A DNA stretch of 64,000 bases from JAHRAW01 sp965249835. GTDB taxonomy: Bacteria; Pseudomonadota; Gammaproteobacteria; Arenicellales; Poriferihabitantaceae. How positions within the stretch are numbered: position 1 is the stretch's first letter; every line of letters begins with the position of its first letter. The stretch covers positions 1,116,001-1,180,000 of the forward strand of contig CBDFMY010000003.1 in assembly GCA_965249835.1 (NCBI GenBank), in the 5' to 3' direction. The notes beneath the pieces were generated by a model. That model made no database searches, was not told the DNA's origin, and saw nothing but the letters and a program-made list of their open reading frames with translations. Shown here piece after piece: positions 58,049 to 64,000 of this stretch. The position numbers and the translations under genes were made by a program.

Positions 58049-58751
58049 TACGTAACGCTAGCCTTAGTAAAACTGAACCATATGCGGGAAACTCCTCCAA
58101 AACTGATCAGTACTCGTTTGATTTTTGGAAAACACAAAAAAGAAAAAGTTTCTTTGGGCTGTAATCCAAACACAAAATCAGGCAGTAAAAATCTGGCAGA
58201 CATGGGGACAATCCGCAGGAAAGATCTGGCAGTAGTCTGTCAGAAATCCTCAGAGACTTTATGTTCGGGAGTATGATATGAAATTAGAAGCACAGTGGAT
58301 CGTCGGTTTTGTTGATGGGGAAGGTTGTTTTCACATCGGCATAAACAAAAACGACACGATGACATTAGGTTATCAGGTGTTACCTGAATTTACCGTAGTA
58401 CAACACGAACGAGACGTAAAAGTATTACATGCTTTAAAAACGTTTTTCGGGTGTGGTGTGGTGCGTGTAAATAGAAAGGATAAAACATCTACCAGGATGG
58501 CCTATAGAGTCAGAAATGTTAAACATCTGCTGGATATAATTTCACCTTTTTTTATGACACATCAAATGAAAACGCAAAAAGGCGTGGATTTTAAAAAGTT
58601 CCGCCGTGTGCTTTTATTGATGGAGAAAGACGCTCATTTGACCGAAGCGGGTCTTGAAGAAATTCGAGAAGTCGCCAATCAAATGAACCGAAAAAGAGGG
58701 TAAATACTCAAGAGAAAGTCCGACCCTGCTAGAAATAGTTGGGATTATTCG
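58049..58751 (+). other. Group I intron after U1931 of 23S rRNA
   Basis: The 23S sequence CTAAGGT stops at 58048 and resumes with AGCGAAATTCC at 58752. By E. coli numbering the break follows U1931. The intron begins TACGTAACGCTAGCCTTAG: GCCTTAG pairs with exon CTAAGGT (P1, with the diagnostic U-G at the splice site), and CGCT pairs with 3'-exon AGCG (P10). It ends in G. Core strings fit group I elements: ATGCGGGAAACTCC (P region), CTCAGAGACT (R region), and AAGAGAAAGTCC (S region). It encodes a LAGLIDADG endonuclease. Confidence 0.9.
58278..58703 (+). CDS. LAGLIDADG homing endonuclease in the 23S intron
   Basis: 141 residues with one LAGLIDADG motif (WIVGFVDGEGCFHI, residues about 7-20), so it should act as a homodimer like I-CreI. 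VVQHERDVKVLHALKTFFGCG is the usual second conserved stretch, and MAYRVRNVKHLLDIISPFF the third. It probably cuts intron-less 23S genes at this site and spreads the intron. AT-richer than the surrounding rRNA. Expression would be from the pre-rRNA or spliced intron. Confidence 0.9.
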   Translation: MKLEAQWIVGFVDGEGCFHIGINKNDTMTLGYQVLPEFTVVQHERDVKVLHALKTFFGCGVVRVNRKDKTSTRMAYRVRNVKHLLDIISPFFMTHQMKTQKGVDFKKFRRVLLLMEKDAHLTEAGLEEIREVANQMNRKRG

Positions 58752-58798
<47 letters not shown>

Positions 58799-59060
58799 CG
58801 ATGGCCACACTGTCTCCACCAGAGACTCAGCGAAATTGAACTTGCTGTGAAGATGCAGTGTACCCGCGGCTAGACGGAAAGACCCCGTGAACCTTTACTA
58901 CAGCTTCACACTGGACTTTGAACCAGCATGTGCAGGATAGGTGGAAGGCATTGAAGCGGAGACGTCAGTCTCCGTGGAGCCACCCTTGAGATACCACCCT
59001 TGCTTGTTTGGGGCCCTAACCGAGATTCGTCATCCGGGTCCGGGACCGTGTGTGGTGGGT

Positions 59061-59103
<43 letters not shown>

Positions 59104-59204
59104 GCGAAGGTACTCTAAGCACGGTCGGAAATCGTGCGGTTAGTGCAAAGGCACATGAGTGCTTGACTGCGAGACAGACACGTCGAGCAGGAACGAAAGT
59201 TGGT

Positions 59205-59280
<76 letters not shown>

Positions 59281-59309
59281 ACCGCCCAAGAGTTCACATC
59301 GACGGCGGT

Positions 59310-59349
<40 letters not shown>

Positions 59350-59354
59350 TAGCC

Positions 59355-59387
<33 letters not shown>

Positions 59388-59553
59388 TGGTACGCGAGCT
59401 GGGTTTAGAACGTCGTGAGACAGTTTGGTCCCTATCTGCCGTGGGCGCCGGAGACTTGAGAGGAGCTGCTCCTAGTACGAGAGGACCGGAGTGGACGTAC
59501 CTCTGGTGTTCCGGTTGTCACGCCAGTGGCATTGCCGGGTAGCTATGTACGGA

Positions 59554-59589
<36 letters not shown>

Positions 59590-59713
59590 CCCTCAAGATT
59601 AGGTCTCCCGGGACGTTAAGTCCCCTGAAGGGTCGTTGAAGACTACAACGTTGATAGGCTGGGTGTGGAAGTTCAGTAATGAATGAAGCTAACCAGTACT
59701 AATTGCCCGTGAG

Positions 59714-59733
59714 GCTTGACCATACAACCCCAA
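59714..59733 (+). promoter_or_regulatory. 23S processing stem, 3' arm
   Basis: Perfect complement of 55702-55721, directly at the 23S 3' end. Confidence 0.85.
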
Positions 59734-59802
59734 GAGGTTTGCACTCTTGAAGGTTAGGCAACAAGCAACAACGCCGATGACTACCCGATTTTTTGACCAG
59801 TT

Positions 59803-59922
59803 TGCCTGGTGGCCATAGCGAGCGGGTACCACCTGATCCCATCCCGAACTCAGAAGTGAAAACGCTTTGCGCCGATGATAGTGTGGGGTCTCCCCATGTG
59901 AAAGTAGGACACTGCCAGGCAT
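59803..59922 (+). rRNA. rrf: 5S ribosomal RNA
   Basis: 120 bases, TGCCTGGTGGCCATAGCG to CTGCCAGGCAT, the two ends pairing as helix I. CCCGAACTCAGAAGTGAAAA and the GTGTGGGGTCTCCCCAT arm match gammaproteobacterial 5S. 80 bases after 23S. Confidence 0.97.
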
Positions 59923-59935
59923 TTATATTAAAAAA

Positions 59936-59963
59936 CCCAGCCCTTGTGGCTGGGCTTTTTTTT
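59936..59963 (+). terminator. rRNA operon terminator
   Basis: CCCAGCC, loop CTTGT, GGCTGGG, then T8: a clear intrinsic terminator 14 bases after 5S. Confidence 0.9.
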
Positions 59964-59989
59964 AATATTTGTCTTGTCGTTCGGTTTGA

Positions 59990-60212
59990 ACGCAGTAAAA
60001 AATCGCCAGAAGCGATTTTTCCCGCCTGCGGCGAGAATGACGAATTGACGGGATAATAGTGAATCGAGCGGGAATAGTTTTTTTGAGATGCCAAAAGTAA
60101 ACGAGAAAAAGGAGTCATTGCCTTCCGATTCACCATTGTTCTCTCAGCCCGTCATTGCCCGGCTTGTTCCGGGCAATCCAGTTAGTTAAACCCAGCGGCG
60201 TTAGCCGCTGTC
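59990..60212. repeat. REP-like repeats between 5S and the dioxygenase
   Basis: No gene. Contains the elements CCCGCCTGCGGCGAGAATGACG, TGAGATGCCAAAAGTAAACGAG (compare 16960 and 17090), and AGCGGCGTTAGCCGCT, shared with gaps elsewhere in the window. Confidence 0.55.
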
Positions 60213-60237
60213 ATTGGTGGAAAGAGGGTATATTTCG

Positions 60238-61278
60238 GTGTCTGAATCGCCACCAAACCCCAATCTCATGCCACAGCCCACTTTCGACCCGTATCAAAAG
60301 GAACACCAACTCCGCGTCGAGTCGGAAAATTGGGACACCTCGCAGTTGGAGGAAGCACAGCCTGGCGACATCCCGATCATTGATGTCGGCAAATATTTTT
60401 CCACCGGCAACACCCTGCCCAAACTCGCCGGACAGTTGCGTGCGGCGTGTGAACGCACCGGGTTTTTTTCGATCATCGGGCATCAAATACCGGTGGCGTG
60501 CATTGCCGATATGTTTGCCATGGTGCGGCAGTTTCATGGATTGGATGCGGAGGTCAAGCAATCTTTGCTGCTTGACCGAGATGACTGGTCGGTCAAAGGT
60601 GTCGGCTATCTGCCATTCAAAAATCGCAAACTGCCGACTCGCGACAAGGGTAATCTCAATGAAGCGTTTATTATCAAAACCGATGCGCAGGTGCGCATGC
60701 AAGACAATCAATGGCCGGTCGAGGATGACTTGCCCGGATTTCGCCGTAGCGTGGAAGAGTATGCGCGGTTGATGGAATCGTTGGGGCGAAAACTGCTACC
60801 GATATTCGCAACCGCGTTGGACATGCCGGCGGATTATTTTGATGATGCATTCGAGACCCCCACCTGGCGGCTCCGCATGACGCACTACCCGGCGGTCGCG
60901 TCCATGCCGCAAGACGAGTTCGGCATCGCACCACATGTTGATACCACTTTCTGCACCATCCTCGCCCAGGACCGACCGGGTTTGATTATTTACAGCGAAC
61001 GCAGAAAGCAATGGATTGTGGCGCCGATTATGGATAACGCATTCATCGTAAACTCCGGCGAACTGTTGCGTCAATGGAGCAACGATCGCTTTATCAGCGT
61101 CAAACATTTCGCCAACAACAACACCTCGGCGCACTCGCGTTACTCCATCCCATTTTTTCTGAACGCCAACCGAGATTACAAAATGCATTGCATATCAAGT
61201 TGTTGCAGCCCGGGAAATCCGGCCAAGTATCTGCCGATTTCCTATACCGAGAGTCAGGCGGTTGCGCAAGGTGAATAA
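60238..61278 (+). CDS. 2-oxoglutarate/Fe(II)-dependent dioxygenase, IPNS-like
   Basis: 346 residues from a GTG at 60238, chosen for the AAGAGGG ribosome-binding site upstream (TTG at 60214 or ATG at 60268 are alternatives). N-terminal DIOX_N region IPIIDVGKYFSTGNTLPKLA...CERTGFFSIIGHQI. Iron ligands: HVDTTF (His and Asp, about residue 230) and the distal His in FISVKHFA (about 295). Arg/Ser in SRYSIPFF binds 2-oxoglutarate. Substrate unknown. Confidence 0.85.
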   Translation: MSESPPNPNLMPQPTFDPYQKEHQLRVESENWDTSQLEEAQPGDIPIIDVGKYFSTGNTLPKLAGQLRAACERTGFFSIIGHQIPVACIADMFAMVRQFHGLDAEVKQSLLLDRDDWSVKGVGYLPFKNRKLPTRDKGNLNEAFIIKTDAQVRMQDNQWPVEDDLPGFRRSVEEYARLMESLGRKLLPIFATALDMPADYFDDAFETPTWRLRMTHYPAVASMPQDEFGIAPHVDTTFCTILAQDRPGLIIYSERRKQWIVAPIMDNAFIVNSGELLRQWSNDRFISVKHFANNNTSAHSRYSIPFFLNANRDYKMHCISSCCSPGNPAKYLPISYTESQAVAQGE

Positions 61279-61318
61279 AAAAATTTACTCTGCCATTCGA
61301 TTCATCCGAGCCGAAACA

Positions 61319-62200
61319 TCAACCACTCCGCTCAGCAATCGCAATCATCCGTTGCATTTCCCGTAGCACCGGTTTTTCGATTAGTTTGCCGTCAATTACC
61401 ACCAGCCCGGTGTCGGCTTGTTCAAATGCCTTGAGAATGTTTTTTGCGCGCGCAACTTCGGGGTCGCTGGGGGTGAAAGCATGGTTGAGGACAGCGATTT
61501 GTTTTGGATGAATGGCGCCTTTGCCGCTGAAGCCCAGGTCTCGCGCGAGGTTGGCTTCGCGCTCCATGCCGTCGATGTCTTGCAAATCCAGCCACGGCAC
61601 ATCGATGGCATCTACGCCGACACTGGCGGCCGCATGCACCACCCGTGAACGAGCATACAGCAACGCCTCCCAGGTGTTTTTGCAACGCAGTTCTGCCGCC
61701 ATGTCAATGCCACCGAAAAACAATGCATCAATCCGCGTGCTGGCGCGGGCAATGTCATGCACAGATTCCAATCCCTGATTGGTTTCGATGATGATGTGCA
61801 GACGAGTTGGATGGCTACGTTCGGTCAAAAGATCATCGAGCCACACCACTTCATCCGGCGTCATCACTTTGGGTAGCATCAAAGCCGGCGGTGGCGTGTC
61901 CATTGCCAGCACCGCGGAAACATCGGCCAGGCCAAATGCGTTGCGCAGACAATTAACCCGAAGGATGCGCTCGACTCCGTCATCGGCTCCGTCATTGGCC
62001 CCGGCATTGACTTGAAGTTTGGCGAACAACGCAAGCGCGCGCTCCCGCGCCGTGTCTTTGTCTTGCGGAGCGATCCCATCCTCCAACTCAACGCAGACGA
62101 TGTCGGCGCCGCAAGCCAGTGCCTTGGGAAACATTTCCGGATAGATGCCCGGCGAAAAAATAAAACTTCGGCGCGGCCTGATTTTTGGTTCACGGTTCAT
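61319..62200 (-). CDS. HpcH/HpaI aldolase / citrate lyase beta-like protein
   Basis: 293 residues from the ATG at 62200, where GGAAATTGC precedes it. TIM-barrel lyase: RRSFIFSPGIYPEMFPKALACGADIVCVELEDGIAPQDKDTAR near the N-terminus with the Mg ligand Glu, IIETNQGLESVHDIARAS (second Glu), DALFFGGIDMAAEL and GFSGKGAIHPKQI. Relatives split malyl- or citramalyl-CoA or similar acids. Converges with the dioxygenase and is divergent from the aldehyde dehydrogenase. Confidence 0.85.
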   Translation of the reverse strand: MNREPKIRPRRSFIFSPGIYPEMFPKALACGADIVCVELEDGIAPQDKDTARERALALFAKLQVNAGANDGADDGVERILRVNCLRNAFGLADVSAVLAMDTPPPALMLPKVMTPDEVVWLDDLLTERSHPTRLHIIIETNQGLESVHDIARASTRIDALFFGGIDMAAELRCKNTWEALLYARSRVVHAAASVGVDAIDVPWLDLQDIDGMEREANLARDLGFSGKGAIHPKQIAVLNHAFTPSDPEVARAKNILKAFEQADTGLVVIDGKLIEKPVLREMQRMIAIAERSG

Positions 62201-62426
62201 TGCAATTTCCGGTCGGTTATTGATCACAAATTATGACATATCGGGAAGCAAATGGAATCGCATCCATTAATAAACCAACTACTTCGCCGTGCCTTGCTCA
62301 TTTCATGCGAGAATTCGGCTCTCGCGCCGGCCTGGTCGAACACAATATCCGATAAAATAGACGCCTCGATAAAAACCTCAATCGCAACAAAACCCGCACA
62401 CAAAATTTCACACCGGAGAAAACCAA

Positions 62427-63902
62427 ATGCAAACCTATCAGCACTACATCAATGGAAATTGGGTAGCCCCGGCATCGGGGGAATTCTTTGACAGCGCCAA
62501 CCCCGGCAACGGAGAGAACTGGGCAAAGATCGCTCATGGCAATGCCGACGATGTGGACGCGGCGGTGGCGGCGGCGAAGGCGGCTTTTGAAGGCGAGTGG
62601 GGCGAATGTAAACCCGTCACGCGCGGAAAACTGCTTTACAAACTGGCCGAACTCATCGAGCGCGATTTATCACACCTTGCCGAAATTGAAGTGCGCGACA
62701 ACGGCAAACTGCTCAGCGAAGTGCGAGCGCAAATTCAATATATGACGGAATGGTATCGCTACTACGGCGGGCTGGCCGACAAGATTGAAGGCGCGGTGAT
62801 TCCCACCGAGAAAGATGACACCCTTAATTACACGCGCTTCGAACCGCTCGGCGTGGTCGGCCTCATCACTCCCTGGAATTCGCCGCTGTTGCTTTTGGCG
62901 TGGAAACTTTCGACGGCGTTGGCCGCGGGCAATTCCGTGGTAATCAAGCCGTCGGAATTCACCTCGGCCTCCACTCTTGAGTTTATGAATCTCATCAACG
63001 AGGCCGGTTTCCCGCCGGGCGTGGTCAACGTGGTCACCGGTTTCGGCGCTGAGGTCGGCGCCACTTTGGTCGCCCATCCGGACATCGCCAAAATTGCGTT
63101 TACCGGCTCCAGTTTATCCGGGCGAAACATTTACCAGTCGGCCGCCGGCGCGATCAAGCATGTGACTCTTGAGTTGGGCGGCAAGTCGCCTAACATTGTG
63201 TTTGAAGATGCCAATTTTGAAGCGGCGGTGATGGCCGCGATTTCCGGCATCTTTGGTGCCGCCGGCCAAACCTGCATCGCCGGTTCACGGTTGCTGTTGC
63301 AAAACTCCATTCACGATCGTTTTGTCGAACGACTCATCGAAGTGGCGAAGGACGCGCGGGTCGGCGATCCCATGTCACCCGACACCCACATCGGGCCGAT
63401 TACCACTCCGCCGCAGTATCAGAAGATTCTCGATTACATCGACATCGCCAATCAAGAGGGCGCGACCTGCGTGCTCGGCGGCGGGCCGTGCGCGGTCGAC
63501 GATGCACCGGGCGGGCATTTCATTCAGCCGACTATTTTCACCGGGGTCAACAACAAAATGCGCATCGCTCAGGAAGAAGTTTTCGGGCCAGTGCTCTCGG
63601 TCATTCCCTTTGAAACCGAACAACAAGCCATCGCCATCGGCAACGATGTGGACTTCGGTCTCGCCGCTGGTATCTGGACCGAGAACATCGGCCGCGCAAT
63701 TCGTATGTCGGAAAAACTTCGCGCCGGCACCGTGTGGGTCAACACCTACCGCGCCGTCAGTTACGCTTCGCCGTTCGGTGGCTATAAACGCAGTGGCATT
63801 GGCCGCGAAAACGGCATCGATGCGATCAAGCAGTATATGCAGGTGAAGTCAGTGTGGATTGCCCATAATCCCAGCACCGCTAATCCTTTTGGTGGGCGTT
63901 GA
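62427..63902 (+). CDS. NAD(P)-dependent aldehyde dehydrogenase
   Basis: 491 residues, full length. Cofactor motifs GLITPWNSPLLLLAWK, FTGSSLSGRNIYQ (GxxxxG), catalytic Glu in VTLELGGKSPNIVFED, catalytic Cys in GQTCIAGSRLLLQ, and EEVFGPVLSVIPFE. An ACCGGAGAAAACC ribosome-binding site sits before the ATG. Acts on an unidentified aldehyde; it could work with the neighbouring lyase and dioxygenase, which is inference. Confidence 0.92.
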   Translation: MQTYQHYINGNWVAPASGEFFDSANPGNGENWAKIAHGNADDVDAAVAAAKAAFEGEWGECKPVTRGKLLYKLAELIERDLSHLAEIEVRDNGKLLSEVRAQIQYMTEWYRYYGGLADKIEGAVIPTEKDDTLNYTRFEPLGVVGLITPWNSPLLLLAWKLSTALAAGNSVVIKPSEFTSASTLEFMNLINEAGFPPGVVNVVTGFGAEVGATLVAHPDIAKIAFTGSSLSGRNIYQSAAGAIKHVTLELGGKSPNIVFEDANFEAAVMAAISGIFGAAGQTCIAGSRLLLQNSIHDRFVERLIEVAKDARVGDPMSPDTHIGPITTPPQYQKILDYIDIANQEGATCVLGGGPCAVDDAPGGHFIQPTIFTGVNNKMRIAQEEVFGPVLSVIPFETEQQAIAIGNDVDFGLAAGIWTENIGRAIRMSEKLRAGTVWVNTYRAVSYASPFGGYKRSGIGRENGIDAIKQYMQVKSVWIAHNPSTANPFGGR

Positions 63903-64000
63903 GTTTTGATGGATTGCTTTGATATGAAAAACTCAACTTGAGATAAGACGCGGTTCAAAAATATTAAGAGAAGCGCGGCGCCCGCGCAGCACTTCGTTGC
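63903..64000. other. Window end, no feature identified
   Basis: About 100 bases after the aldehyde dehydrogenase with no gene or clear terminator visible before the window ends. Confidence 0.4.

Noticed and set aside
58082..58276. 64-codon frame before the homing endonuclease gene
   Set aside because: It overlaps the conserved intron core sequence (ATGCGGGAAACTCC region), so the open frame is incidental to RNA structure.

Overview
The window looks like the chromosome of an unclassified gammaproteobacterium. The evidence is a gamma-type 16S/23S/5S set, gamma-style gene neighbourhoods (rpmF-plsX-fabH-fabG-acpP-fabF-mltG-tmk-holB-tatD; clpS-clpA; dciA/secA/argJ/mutT/coaE; murA-hisD-hisC; rsmD-coaD-fdx with ftsY divergent), a BamC lipoprotein and a Gram-negative porin. 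I cannot name the genus. The genome is rich in insertion sequences and short dispersed repeats, and several conserved clusters have lost or gained members.

Layout. 1-3100: an IS-bounded island with a frameshifted IS30 copy, an IS481 end remnant, two tandem ParB-like genes and gene debris. 3115-12990: ribosomal protein L32, fatty acid synthesis (no fabD where expected), then mltG, tmk, holB, tatD, an A-type Fe-S carrier and clpS. 13043-17600: clpA, an intact IS5 element in a repeat-rich gap, and dciA. 17655-23606: secA, a lipoprotein hydrolase, argJ, mutT and coaE. 23731-29980: a SUF Fe-S operon (iscR, sufB, sufC, sufD, a DUF59 gene, a Rieske gene) split between sufB and sufC by a frameshifted ParA-like gene and a partner; sufS and sufU are absent. 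29981-39276: murA, hisD, hisC (no hisG), a MurG-like glycosyltransferase, bamC, ferredoxin, coaD, rsmD, ftsY and infA. 39341-42436: damaged IS481 and IS30 copies and a toxin-antitoxin pair with a frameshifted toxin. 42601-43980: porin.

The most unusual part is 44390-59965, an rRNA operon stretched to about 15.5 kb. The 16S gene has its own promoter, boxA and intact processing stem. After it come potABCD (polyamine import), a LysE exporter and a TauE/SafE transporter. tRNA-Ile and tRNA-Ala follow, with a separate promoter and two small membrane-protein genes between them. Then comes a dimethylformamidase-like gene, and finally 23S-5S with a second boxA, its own processing stem and a terminator. 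The 23S gene is itself interrupted twice: by a helix-45 intervening sequence that carries a very acidic 51-codon reading frame, and by a group I intron after U1931 (E. coli numbering) that encodes a LAGLIDADG endonuclease. P1 and P10 pairings of the intron can be drawn by hand.

60238-63902 holds a 2-oxoglutarate/Fe(II) dioxygenase, a CitE/HpcH-type lyase and an aldehyde dehydrogenase. Together with the dimethylformamidase and transporters these suggest uptake and breakdown of small nitrogenous or carboxylated compounds; that link is inference.
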